Positions 1 through 8,149 of a stretch of 64,000 nt of DNA are shown one piece after another. A program made the translations under genes and the position numbers. The stretch is taken from NCBI GenBank assembly GCA_035266845.1, contig DATFMP010000023.1, forward strand, positions 35,820 to 99,819. Direction: 5' to 3'. The notes under the pieces were generated by a model. It had not been told where the DNA came from, made no database searches, and saw only the letters and a list, made by a program, of their open reading frames with translations. Numbering within the stretch: position 1 is the stretch's first letter; each line of letters starts with the position of its first letter. This DNA is from DATFMP01 sp035266845. GTDB taxonomy: Bacteria > SAR324 > JACQKK01.

Positions 1-1272
1 AGTGGCCGGATAGGCGTAGAACGGCGGCGTATCGAGAGGCAGCGCCCAGTTGGACTTGGGCGGCTCCACGCCCGGCGCGCTCAGCCCATCCAGCTCGGTG
101 GGGTTGAACGCCCCCTGGCGCTGTCCGGCGTTGTAGGCCTGCAAGGTGCGCAGGGCCGCCTCTTGCGGCACGGGAAGCTGCGCCACCAGCGCTTCCAGGG
201 TATCCGCCACCAGGGGCGTACCGGTCTTGTAGCGCGGTTCCAGGTAGCCGGTCGTCTTGCTGTCGAAGATCTGATAAGCCACGCCACCCGGCTGCGTGAG
301 GATGATGCGGCCCATTTTGGCGTAGGTATAGAACTGGAAGTCCTCGCCCTCATCCGCGAAGCGCCGACCCTCGCGGTTCAGCATCACGCTGAAAGGGTAG
401 GAGAGCCGGTTGGTCTTATCCGTCAGTTTCCGGTCGCCGTAGGGGGGCGCATCGGCGTCAATGGGCGTGGAGTGGCAGCCCGTGAACTGCCCGTGGGGCA
501 GCGCGTGCAGCTCGAACGCCATGCGCAGGCCGTCGCCGGTGTTGAAGGCGGTGCCGCGCACCTTGGCGTGGTCCCAGGGTGCGCTCAGGTAGCGTGCACG
601 CCACGCCGGGTTCGCCTCGAAGCCCCCGCAGCCCAGCACGACGGCTTGCGCGGAGAGTTCCGCCAAGCCCTGCGGCCCACGTATGCGCACGCCGCGCACG
701 CGCCCCATGCCGTCCACCACCAGGCCCTGCGCGCCGGTATCGTAGCGCACCTCCACGCCCCGCGCTTCCATGATCTCGAACCAGCGGTGGGAAAGGCCCA
801 CGCCCTCACCCTTGGCGCGCACCACGGCACCGGGCGACCACTTCACTGTGCCCTCGTGCTTGATGGCGCTGAGTGAGACCGCCGCCTCCATCACGATGCC
901 CTGCTCCACCAGCCAGCGCACGGTGTCGTAGGAGCGCCCGATCAGCAGCTCGGCCAATTGCGGGTCGGTGCGATGCTCCGTGACGCGCAGCAGATCGCCC
1001 CAGAACAGCTCCTTGGAATAGGGCTGCACCCCGGCATAGAAGCCGGGCACCTGCTTCTCCGCATCCGGCACGATGGGCCGCAGATCGTCCGGCGCATCGA
1101 AGGCAAAGCGGTACAAGCCGCCACTGTAGTGCGTGTTGCCGCCGCGCAGCTCGCGCGGGGCCTTCTCCAGCACCAGCACGCGCTCTGCGCCCTGCTCGCG
1201 GGCCGAGGCGGCTGCGGCCAGCGCGGCATTGCCGGCGCCGACCACGATCACATCGTAGGGGGATTCACTCAT
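1..1272 (-). CDS. FAD-dependent dehydrogenase, TcuA / fumarate-reductase flavoprotein family (C-terminus outside window)
   Basis: The reading frame stays open from an ATG at 1272 to the window edge (424 codons); the stop lies beyond base 1. The N-terminus has a Rossmann dinucleotide motif (DVIVVGAGNAALAAA) and then ERVLVLEKAP and GGNTHYSGG, the FAD-binding arrangement of the fumarate reductase/succinate dehydrogenase flavoprotein superfamily. The spacing best matches FAD-dependent tricarballylate dehydrogenases (TcuA), which are about 465 residues, so roughly 40 residues are missing. The last visible residues (PPKSNWALPLDTPPFYAYPA) also fit that group. The natural substrate is not readable. 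No TcuB-like partner is visible; the neighbour upstream is an ArsS-like gene, 207 nt away. Family confidence is high, substrate confidence low. Confidence 0.85.
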   Translation of the reverse strand, partial: MSESPYDVIVVGAGNAALAAAASAREQGAERVLVLEKAPRELRGGNTHYSGGLYRFAFDAPDDLRPIVPDAEKQVPGFYAGVQPYSKELFWGDLLRVTEHRTDPQLAELLIGRSYDTVRWLVEQGIVMEAAVSLSAIKHEGTVKWSPGAVVRAKGEGVGLSHRWFEIMEARGVEVRYDTGAQGLVVDGMGRVRGVRIRGPQGLAELSAQAVVLGCGGFEANPAWRARYLSAPWDHAKVRGTAFNTGDGLRMAFELHALPHGQFTGCHSTPIDADAPPYGDRKLTDKTNRLSYPFSVMLNREGRRFADEGEDFQFYTYAKMGRIILTQPGGVAYQIFDSKTTGYLEPRYKTGTPLVADTLEALVAQLPVPQEAALRTLQAYNAGQRQGAFNPTELDGLSAPGVEPPKSNWALPLDTPPFYAYPAT

Positions 1273-1384
1273 CTTGGGTCCGAGGCCACAGTGAACGTGC
1301 CGTGCAGGCGCCACCATGTGGCGGGCGCCATCGGCGATCACTGTGTCGAATTCGCGCGCGCCGCGCAAGGCAGCGCCTCGCGCG

Positions 1385-1432
1385 CGACCCGGCGGGCGAG
1401 CCTGCGCGCGGCCCGGCGGGCGAGCCTGCGCG
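1385..1432. repeat. Two-copy 24-bp GC-rich direct repeat between genes
   Basis: CCCGGCGGGCGAGCCTGCGC occurs at 1388-1407 and again at 1412-1431, a period of 24 bp, in the gap between the ArsS-like stop (1480) and the TcuA-like start (1272). A further small palindrome, CGCCAC-cat-GTGGCG (1309-1323), lies nearer the TcuA-like start and could be an operator. Function of either is unknown. Confidence 0.6.
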
Positions 1433-1479
1433 GGGACAGGCGGCTCAGACGTCTTGCAGAGAGGAGCCGGGGTGCACGC

Positions 1480-2484
1480 TCAGGTGAGGGCGCCGCCGCA
1501 ACTGCTGCCGGCACCGGCCGTGCAGCCCAGGCAGTGCATGTCCGTGCGCACCGGCACGCGCAGCAGGTCGTCCAGGCGGAACTGCGGATCGAACAGGCTG
1601 GGCGCCCCATTGCCCAGGGGCAGCTCCAACATCTGGTTGAAGTCACAGTCGTAGAGCTGGCCGTCCCAGCCCACGTTGAGCGTATTGCGGCACATCAGTT
1701 GGGGCACTGTGCCCGGATTGAAGCTTTCCTCCAGCAGCCGCAGGTACGGCTCCAGCTCACCGCGCTTCTGCAGCGTGCGCGCGAAGCGGCCGATGGGCAG
1801 ATTGGCCAGGGTCAGCAGGCGGCTGAAGCGCACGCCGAAGCGGCGGCCTAGCTCCCGCTTGTAGTCCGCCTCCAGGTTGGCCTGGCTGCCCGGCAGCGAG
1901 GCGCCCAGCGGATTGTAGACGAGATCGAGCGGCAGGCCATCCGCATCTTCGTCCCCATAGCCCAGCGCGTTGAGCCGCTGCAGCGCCGCGATGCTCTTGT
2001 CGAACACGCCGCGGCCCCGTTGCCGGGTCACGTTGTCCTCCGTGTAGCAGGGTAGGCTGCACACGAGGTGCACGCGATGCGCGGCATAGAATTCCGCCAG
2101 CCACTCGTAGCCCGGCTCCAGCAGGATCGTCAGGTTGCAGCGCGAGAGCACCTCCTTGCCCAGCGCCGCCATGCCCTCCACCAGTCGCCGGAAGTGGGGA
2201 TTCATCTCTGGCGCGCCGCCGGTGAGGTCAACCGTGCGCACCTGCGAGGCTCCGGCCAGTTCGATCAACCGCTCCACCACCGCGCCGGCCATGACCTCGG
2301 TGCGCTTCGGGCCGGCCTCCACGTGGCAATGGTTGCAGGTCTGGTTGCAGAGCTTGCCCACGTTGATCTGCAGAACCGTGGTAGGCGCGCGCTCCAGCAC
2401 GGGCAGCCCACTGCGGCGCAGGGCTGCGTCGAAGCGATTCTCCCGGTTCGGTTGCGGAGACGCGGGGGCGGCTTGTAGCTCCAT
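1480..2484 (-). CDS. arsS: ArsS-like radical SAM protein (arsenosugar biosynthesis family)
   Basis: A 334-residue protein with a radical SAM cluster motif C46-x3-C50-x2-C53 in CNQTCNHCHVEAGPKR, the signature of the ArsS family, and the family's C-terminal cysteine-rich tail CLGCTAGAGSSCGGALT at residues 318-334. ArsS enzymes are linked to conversion of methylated arsenic (made by ArsM) towards arsenosugars. Some members are selenoproteins; here the first motif has ordinary cysteines. The length is normal for the family. No arsM or ars efflux gene lies beside it, so the arsenic role is inferred from family alone. The start is the first ATG, with AAGGAT about 9 nt upstream. Confidence 0.88.
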   Translation of the reverse strand: MELQAAPASPQPNRENRFDAALRRSGLPVLERAPTTVLQINVGKLCNQTCNHCHVEAGPKRTEVMAGAVVERLIELAGASQVRTVDLTGGAPEMNPHFRRLVEGMAALGKEVLSRCNLTILLEPGYEWLAEFYAAHRVHLVCSLPCYTEDNVTRQRGRGVFDKSIAALQRLNALGYGDEDADGLPLDLVYNPLGASLPGSQANLEADYKRELGRRFGVRFSRLLTLANLPIGRFARTLQKRGELEPYLRLLEESFNPGTVPQLMCRNTLNVGWDGQLYDCDFNQMLELPLGNGAPSLFDPQFRLDDLLRVPVRTDMHCLGCTAGAGSSCGGALT

Positions 2485-2662
2485 GGGGTCGCAATCCTTG
2501 CTGTGGGGGATTCCCGGCTATCTCCGGGCGGTCACGGCTTGCCGGCAACACCGCTGCGCTACCCGCGCATCGGGGCCTGTCGTGCGCGTTACGCTATCCC
2601 AGCATAACCCATGCGTTCTGCGGGATACTTCACAAACTGGTCACGTCCGCACGGGATCAGGC

Positions 2663-3397
2663 TCAGCGCTCGCCCAACCCCAACGGCAGCGGGACGCCCG
2701 CCCCGCCAACATCGTACAGCAGCGTGTCCCCGCTGAGGATAGAAACCCGGCCCAGCGCGCCATTGGGCCACTCGCCGGCACCATCGCGCAGATCGGGATG
2801 GGCATGGATGGCGTCGCGGACCATCGTGTGCACGTGCCCTAGATCCGGGCCGATCCACGGACCGTTATGGTACAGCAGCAGATCGTGCCGCGTGGCGGGC
2901 TGCCAATGCGGGCCGGAAATCTTGGCGGCCTTGGTGGCAATGCGCTCCATCACCACCGCTGCCAGACCGCGCTCCACCTCGTTCCCAGCCCAGCCCTCAG
3001 GGGGCCCGATGGGGTGCGGGCCCGACTGGCCCTCCGTGGCGCTCAGTTCCCGCTGAAACGCCTCGGTCGTCGCCTCCGTCACTTCGACGCCCGTGACGGC
3101 ACCATCCGGCCCTTCGAGCAGGAAATCGGGCGACTGACTCTTGCGCACCGTCAGCGGATACGCCACCTGTCCCGACGCAGCCAGGGCCAGCAGGTAGCCT
3201 CGCAGGCAATACCATTCCATGTGATCCTGGTGGCGCCGCTCACGCTTGGCCCGGGGCGGCACTCTGTCGTCTATCCAGCCCAGCAGCCGCACCAGGTGCG
3301 CGGGGGTATTCGCCACGAAGCTCGCGGGGTGGTCGTGGCCGCTCAGCAGGCGGAACGCATGCTGGACGAGCCGGCGCGTGCCGCGGCTAGTCGGCAT
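2663..3397 (-). CDS. Unknown protein coupled to a MoxR-type ATPase, weak nuclease-like motif
   Basis: A 244-residue protein that I do not recognise. The N-terminal 60 residues are basic and helical-looking. The middle holds SPDFLLEGPDG (D91) followed by GVEVTEATTE (E105), reminiscent of the PD-(D/E)xK nuclease core, but the expected lysine is threonine, so catalysis is doubtful. The C-terminal third has LLLYHNGPWIGPD and RVSILSGDTLLYDV segments. Its start overlaps the stop of the upstream AAA+ ATPase gene by 11 nt, so the two are translated together and probably work together. MoxR-type ATPases usually act as chaperones for a neighbouring partner protein, and this could be that partner. Confidence 0.75.
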   Translation of the reverse strand: MPTSRGTRRLVQHAFRLLSGHDHPASFVANTPAHLVRLLGWIDDRVPPRAKRERRHQDHMEWYCLRGYLLALAASGQVAYPLTVRKSQSPDFLLEGPDGAVTGVEVTEATTEAFQRELSATEGQSGPHPIGPPEGWAGNEVERGLAAVVMERIATKAAKISGPHWQPATRHDLLLYHNGPWIGPDLGHVHTMVRDAIHAHPDLRDGAGEWPNGALGRVSILSGDTLLYDVGGAGVPLPLGLGER

Positions 3398-4226
3398 TGC
3401 CGACCGGCTCCTCCCCCAGGATCATGCGCAGGGAGAGCTTGAAGGCCCGCAGGGGATTCTCGCCGTTGCCGCGGACCAGCTTGAGGGCGTAGCGGGCCAC
3501 ATTGATGCCGTCCCGCACGGTATAGCGCTCGCCGCTGCGGTGGGCCCGCTGCAGGAACTCCACCACGTAGTGCAGCATGTCCTCGTCGGAAAACGGCAGG
3601 TTGTCCTTGAGGATGCGGAACTCCTCCTCCGCCTCGGGGAAATCCACGAAGATCTGCGGCTGAATGCGCGACTGGATGTACTCGGGAATCTCGAAGGTGG
3701 AGGCGTCCTCGTTCATCGTGGCGCAAAAACGGAAGTCCGGGTGCGCCTTGATCTTGATGCCGGCTACGATGGATTCCACGTAACGGCGGCTGTCCAGCAG
3801 GGGCGCGAGGGAGGCCCAGCACTTCTCGCCCATGCGGTTGCCCTCGTCCAGGATGCACACGCCGCCACGGATCATCGCCGTGACCACGGGGCTGGCCACG
3901 TACTTGATGCGCTGGCCATCGGCAATGACCGGGGTGACGATGAGATCTTCCGGGCGCGTGTCCATGGTGGCCTGGAAGATGTACACCTCTTGCCCCAGAC
4001 CGCGCGCAGTGGCATAGGCAAGCGAGGTCTTGCCCACACCCGGCTTGCCCACGAGACGTGGGTGCAGCGGCAAGTCCCGCTCGTCCACCATAAGCCATGC
4101 GGCACGAAGCTGCTTGACCAACTCCTCCTGGCCCACCCAATGCGCCGCAAACTCGTCCGGGTGCGCTAGTTGAAGTTCCACGCCGTCAATGCGCACGGTA
4201 CTGCGTTGGGTTTCCTGGGTGGCCAT
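3387..4226 (-). CDS. MoxR/CbbQ-type AAA+ ATPase
   Basis: A 279-residue AAA+ ATPase. Walker A is GKPGVGKT (residues 60-67), Walker B is VCILDEGNRM (about 123-132), and the sensor-1 region reads FRFCATMNEDAS. This is the MoxR/NorQ/CbbQ class, which remodels or activates partner proteins, usually with metal-binding von Willebrand domain proteins. No such domain gene is adjacent; instead the gene overlaps the unknown 244-residue protein downstream. It diverges from the cytochrome gene at 4395 across a 168-nt gap. Family assignment is secure and the target is unknown. Confidence 0.88.
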   Translation of the reverse strand: MATQETQRSTVRIDGVELQLAHPDEFAAHWVGQEELVKQLRAAWLMVDERDLPLHPRLVGKPGVGKTSLAYATARGLGQEVYIFQATMDTRPEDLIVTPVIADGQRIKYVASPVVTAMIRGGVCILDEGNRMGEKCWASLAPLLDSRRYVESIVAGIKIKAHPDFRFCATMNEDASTFEIPEYIQSRIQPQIFVDFPEAEEEFRILKDNLPFSDEDMLHYVVEFLQRAHRSGERYTVRDGINVARYALKLVRGNGENPLRAFKLSLRMILGEEPVGNAD

Positions 4227-4394
4227 GGTCCGCCGAAGATGAGTGCTGCGCGCCCGGGCCGGTCTGCAACCTTCCGGGCGATTCGTTCGTAATCGTAGGA
4301 GGTTGCCCCGAGTGCGTCAACGCACGCCCGAGCGACCATTCGCGCCGATCATTCTCGCCCGGCACGCCACATTCCACCTAGTCAGCGACCCGCC

Positions 4395-5045
4395 ATGCGC
4401 CGTTCTTCCCGCCTTGCCCTGCGCTGGCTGCTCGTAGCCGCGGCGCTGCCGCTTATCGCCGCACCGGCCGGGGTGGCGCTGACCGACCACCTGGAGGCCC
4501 GGCGCAGCTTCTGCAACGCCTGCCACCTGCCGGATGGCAGCCCGCTGCACGCCACCAAGATGCGCCTTGCACTCCAGCAGCCGGGCCTGGACCTCACGGG
4601 CGTACACTTCCAACGCGCCGACCATGGCCGCTTCACCTGCGCGGATTGCCACCGCGGCCAGGGTTGGCGAGAACGTGCCCACGTGCTGTGGGGCAGCGCC
4701 GCCAATACCGCACGCTATTACTTCGCCACGTACCGCGAGCCGCGCAAGCTGGACCGACCCATCCTCGATACCGCCTGCACACGCTGTCACATGGCCGTCA
4801 CCCGGCCGGGCGATACCCACCGCTTCCACGGCATCCGCGCCCACTTGGACCAGACGACCATCCGCTGCACGGATTGTCATCGCGCCCACGCGGCGACTTC
4901 GGAACCCACGCAGCAGGCCGCCGACATGCGCCAGACCGCCCGGCGCACATGCGGGCTCTGCCACAAGGGCGATCCCCCCAGCAAGGCCGTCCAGGCCGTG
5001 CTCGATGCCTACCGGCAGGCGCTGCTCCAGCGTATGAAAGGCTGA
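4395..5045 (+). CDS. Pentahaem c-type cytochrome, NapC/NirT-like
   Basis: A 216-residue exported protein. Residues 8-28 form an N-terminal hydrophobic anchor or signal. Five CxxCH haem motifs follow: C40NACH, C82ADCH, C128TRCH, C158TDCH and C186GLCH. Distal histidines such as H71, H77, H146 and H150 could complete bis-His ligation. NapC/NirT family quinol dehydrogenases are membrane-anchored with four haems (five in some relatives), passing electrons from quinol to periplasmic reductases; that is the likely role here. No reductase gene is adjacent. It is convergent with a haem-motif chemoreceptor gene. Confidence 0.88.
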   Translation: MRRSSRLALRWLLVAAALPLIAAPAGVALTDHLEARRSFCNACHLPDGSPLHATKMRLALQQPGLDLTGVHFQRADHGRFTCADCHRGQGWRERAHVLWGSAANTARYYFATYREPRKLDRPILDTACTRCHMAVTRPGDTHRFHGIRAHLDQTTIRCTDCHRAHAATSEPTQQAADMRQTARRTCGLCHKGDPPSKAVQAVLDAYRQALLQRMKG

Positions 5046-5363
5046 GGTCCGTCTGGAATTGACGCTTCCAGGACGCTAGACATCCTGACACGGCAACAGG
5101 CCAGATGCGGGACTGCGGCCTCCTGCAGACCCAACGCCAAGCATTCCGGGCACGACGCAGGCAAGTCCAGGGCGCGTTGGCCCAAAGTCATGACGCAGCA
5201 CACCCTGCTGGGGGCTGCGGAGTCTCAGACGGGGATTTGGGATTGCGGGCCTGCAAAAGCGCCGGCCGCGGGAAAGCTTGGGACTGTGCAGGACGAAAGA
5301 CCTCCGGCCATGTCCGCCTACAGCGCGGACACGGCCGGAGAAAGGAGCTCCCGGATAAAGGAA
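5046..5363. other. Convergent intergenic region
   Basis: This 318-nt stretch lies between the cytochrome stop and the chemoreceptor stop. Apart from the strong hairpin at 5302-5340 I see no gene, tRNA or repeat in it. Short open frames here lack a ribosome-binding site. Confidence 0.5.
5302..5340 (-). terminator. Strong hairpin, likely bidirectional terminator
   Basis: The arms 5302-5317 (CTCCGGCCATGTCCGC) and 5325-5340 (GCGGACACGGCCGGAG) pair over 16 positions with one mismatch and a 7-nt loop. It sits 24 nt past the chemoreceptor stop, and on the minus strand it is followed by TCTTTCG, a weak U-run. It probably ends both converging transcripts. Confidence 0.65.
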
Positions 5364-7232
5364 CTAAATGTCGCGAAAGTCCGCGTCGTTCAGCGAGTTG
5401 AACTCACGGGGCACCACCGGTGCCGCTTGGTCGTGTTCACTCTCAATTGCATCGCGCAGGGAGCGCTTGGCGGCCTGTTTGGGCTTGGCTTCGGAAGGCC
5501 CCTGTGGATGCGATGCACGAGCCGGTGCCCGCGGCGCCGGTTTGGGCGAGCGCGCCTGGCCCTGGATCTGGGCGATGTGCCCCCCGTGGCCATTGCCCGC
5601 ATAGCCATTGCCTGCGTGCCCGACGGGGTGATGGCCGTTGGTCTCCGCCAGATCGTGGCGCTGCCCCACGATGGTGGCCAATCGCTCCACCATCTCGTTG
5701 AGCAACTCCGCCTGCCCTGAGAGTTGCTGGCTCGTAGCGGAGGTTTCCTCGGCGTTGGCCGCGTTGCCCTGGGTGATGCTGTCCATCTGCGCCACGGCGG
5801 TGGTGATCTGCTCCACGCCGCGCGCCTGCTCTTCGCTGGCGCGGTTCACATTGCGCACCAACTCACCCACCTTGGTATTGGATTCCGTGATGGCGGCCAG
5901 CAGCGTTTCCATCTCGTTGGCCACCTTCACGCCCGCGTCGGACTTGCCTTGCGAATCCTCGATCAGTTCGGCCGTACTGCGAGCGGCCTGAGCGCTGCGT
6001 TGGGCAAGGTTGCGCACCTCCTCTGCGACGACGGCGAAGCCACGCCCCGCATCGCCGGCACGGGCAGCCTCCACCGCTGCGTTGAGCGCCAGCAGATTGG
6101 TCTGGAAGGCGATCTCGTCAATGGTGCGGATGATGAGCGCCGTCTGGTCAGATGACTTCTTGATCTGATTGATGCTCTCGATCATGCGCGTCATGGCTTC
6201 ACCGACGTCTTCCGCCACCTTGCCCGATTCCGTGGCCAGCGTGTCCGCTTCCTTGGCGCTCTCGGCGTTCTGCCGGGCCATGCTCGCCATCTCCTCCAGC
6301 GAGGAGGCCGTCTCTTCCAGGCTTGCCGCCTGCTCCGATGCGCCCTCCGCGAGAGATTGTCCGGACGAGGAAAGCTGGCGCGTAGCGCTGCTCACCTGTT
6401 GCGCCGTGTCTGTAAGGCGCGCGATGACGCCGCGGACGGCATCCAGCAGGCCAGTGACGTTCTTGCGGACGAAGAAGAAGGTGACCACGATGGAGAGCAG
6501 CAGGATCACCCCACCGATGAGCATCGTCTCGTACAGATTGCTCTGCACCTTCGCCTGCACCGGAGCCAGATCGGCGACCACCTCGTAGGCGCCGTGCATC
6601 TCGCCGACCTTCCAGCCCTCCATCTTGAAGCCCAACGGATCGATGCCGTCGCCGTTGGTGTCGTCCGCCACCGTGCCGTGGCAGCCCATGCAGTTGTCGC
6701 TCAGCTTGATGGGCCGCATGTAACGCAGCGTGTTGGTGGCCGTGTCCACGCGATACAGTTCGGGCAGGTCCCCCGTGCGCAGTTCGTTCAGCATCTCCCG
6801 CTCGAACGGCGTGGGCTCGTTCTTCGGGTTGCGTGGCTGCACCTTGGGCACGCGGAACTCGTAGTTGGCCTTGGCCGCGTTGGTCTGCCCCACCGTCCAG
6901 CCCGCCACGATGGGGATGGTCCAATAGAAGTCCGTCTGGCGGATGAACTTCAACCGGTCCTCCACCGTGGCGAACGTGCGCCCCTTCATCTTCGCGTCAA
7001 GCTTATCCAAAAGCTTCTGCTCATCGAAGGCCTTGTACTTACCGCGCAGATCGCCCATGTAGTTCCGGGCGTTCTCCGCTTCGATCGTAATGGCACGCGC
7101 CTTGGCCACCAGATCTTCCGTGGTGCTCTGCCGGAATGACCGCATGTTCGCGATGAACATTACGGCCACGGACACTATTAGCATTGCGCAGAACAGCAGC
7201 ATCAGTTGCTGCATGATTCCAAATCGTTTCAA
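5364..7232 (-). CDS. Methyl-accepting chemotaxis protein with haem-binding-motif sensor domain (DUF3365/Tll0287-like)
   Basis: A 622-residue chemoreceptor. A TTG start at 7232 is chosen because GAGGAG lies 7 nt upstream and it gives MKRFGIMQQ directly before the first membrane segment; ATG 7214 is the alternative. Order: TM1 (about 7-27), a periplasmic domain of about 200 residues, TM2 (about 235-258), HAMP-like linker, then the long signalling coiled coil with the conserved hairpin NLLALNAAVEAARAGDAGRGFAVV near residue 390-410. The sensor has one haem motif, C181-MGCH. The domain resembles DUF3365 (Tll0287-like), so redox, oxygen or NO sensing is likely. The C-terminus is a Gly/His/Ala/Pro-rich flexible tail. 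It may signal through the CheA/CheW cluster at 19-25 kb. Confidence 0.9.
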   Translation of the reverse strand: MKRFGIMQQLMLLFCAMLIVSVAVMFIANMRSFRQSTTEDLVAKARAITIEAENARNYMGDLRGKYKAFDEQKLLDKLDAKMKGRTFATVEDRLKFIRQTDFYWTIPIVAGWTVGQTNAAKANYEFRVPKVQPRNPKNEPTPFEREMLNELRTGDLPELYRVDTATNTLRYMRPIKLSDNCMGCHGTVADDTNGDGIDPLGFKMEGWKVGEMHGAYEVVADLAPVQAKVQSNLYETMLIGGVILLLSIVVTFFFVRKNVTGLLDAVRGVIARLTDTAQQVSSATRQLSSSGQSLAEGASEQAASLEETASSLEEMASMARQNAESAKEADTLATESGKVAEDVGEAMTRMIESINQIKKSSDQTALIIRTIDEIAFQTNLLALNAAVEAARAGDAGRGFAVVAEEVRNLAQRSAQAARSTAELIEDSQGKSDAGVKVANEMETLLAAITESNTKVGELVRNVNRASEEQARGVEQITTAVAQMDSITQGNAANAEETSATSQQLSGQAELLNEMVERLATIVGQRHDLAETNGHHPVGHAGNGYAGNGHGGHIAQIQGQARSPKPAPRAPARASHPQGPSEAKPKQAAKRSLRDAIESEHDQAAPVVPREFNSLNDADFRDI

Positions 7233-7729
7233 TGGACGTCTCCTCGCGAATGAACGAATGCGATCAGCTCGGCGCGTGTCGGCTGTAAGCCCCTGGCACA
7301 TCACGCCCCCTGCCGCTCCCAGGCCAGCTGCCTCCCCAGCAGACAAGCCTTGCGGTTGCAACTGAAACGCATCTCATCTGCGTTGGTTCCCTATACATTT
7401 GCGAGTGTTTATCAATGTTTGTTTTGTATAATTCGAATCAAAATATACACGTACTTATGCGACATAGACGTCTGACAAACCCGTATTTAGTTTATGGGAA
7501 AAATACCAACTTCGCATCGATGCTGACATGATTTTAAGTTCAGTATATGGGCGGATGCACTACTTAATATTTGCAATTGCGAGGCGAGTGAATTGGGCGA
7601 CAAGCATCCGCCAGGGACATGTTGGCTGCAGCGAGTCTGGCTTTCCATTCCCTGGGTATGGGAAGTACGCGGGTGTGTGCTTTTGGGATGCGGGGTTGGG
7701 CCGGGCTGTGAGCCCTAGCCCAAGTGGAG
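7233..7729. other. Intergenic region with an AT-rich block (about 7380-7575)
   Basis: A gap of about 500 nt separates the chemoreceptor start from the next stop codon. About 7380-7575 is strikingly AT-rich for this genome and contains a perfect TATAAT on the plus strand (7427-7432) without a clear -35. On the minus strand AT-rich -10-like sequences lie upstream of the chemoreceptor, so the block probably carries its promoter. A hairpin (7696-7723) lies at its right end. I see no convincing gene; the 84-codon plus-strand frame at 7528 has no ribosome-binding site and runs into the opposite gene. Confidence 0.5.
7696..7723 (-). terminator. Hairpin downstream of the dnaE operon
   Basis: TTGGGC-c-GGGCT / AGCCC-ta-GCCCAA form a stem with a 3-nt loop and a small internal bulge just past the stop of the 139-residue membrane protein. 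No U-run follows on the minus strand, so termination is plausible rather than certain. Confidence 0.4.
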
Positions 7730-8149
7730 TCAGTGGTCGGTGGGCATCGGCGGGGAACCCCGCCAGAGGTAGAGGGCGATGAGCACCCAGAAGCCCTCGC
7801 GGAACAGTTCCATGACAAGCGTCCGCACCTCGACCTGGTGACCGGCTAAGTACCATAGCCACAGGCCCGACGCGGAGCCGGAGTGGATCACGGCCAGCAA
7901 CCAAGCGAACGGCAAGGCCCAGCGCGCGCGCCAGGCGATGGCGACGCCCTCGCTCAGATACAGCCAGCCCATCGCGAATTCGAACCAGAACAGCGGGTAG
8001 GGAATATGACCCAACTCGGCCCGTGCGGCATCCGTTGCCAGCAGAGGCAACCCGTTGGTGATCACCGTGCCCAGGCCAAAGAGCACCACCATGGCGGCCG
8101 TCAACCGGCGCAGGAAGAACGCCCGTCGCCTGGCCGCGTCTCCGCTCAT
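7730..8149 (-). CDS. Small four-helix integral membrane protein, unknown
   Basis: A 139-residue hydrophobic protein with about four predicted membrane helices (around 15-35, 50-70, 76-97 and 108-130) and a basic N-terminus (ARRRAFFLRR). I do not recognise the family. Its ATG overlaps the dnaE stop in an ATGA (8146-8149), so it is translationally coupled to the replicative polymerase gene and is followed by a hairpin. Coupling to dnaE probably reflects shared transcription rather than function. Confidence 0.75.
   Translation of the reverse strand: MSGDAARRRAFFLRRLTAAMVVLFGLGTVITNGLPLLATDAARAELGHIPYPLFWFEFAMGWLYLSEGVAIAWRARWALPFAWLLAVIHSGSASGLWLWYLAGHQVEVRTLVMELFREGFWVLIALYLWRGSPPMPTDH

Noticed and set aside
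7528..7782. Plus-strand 84-codon frame in the AT-rich gap
   Set aside because: No ribosome-binding site, no family-like sequence, and its 3' half overlaps a convincing minus-strand membrane gene.
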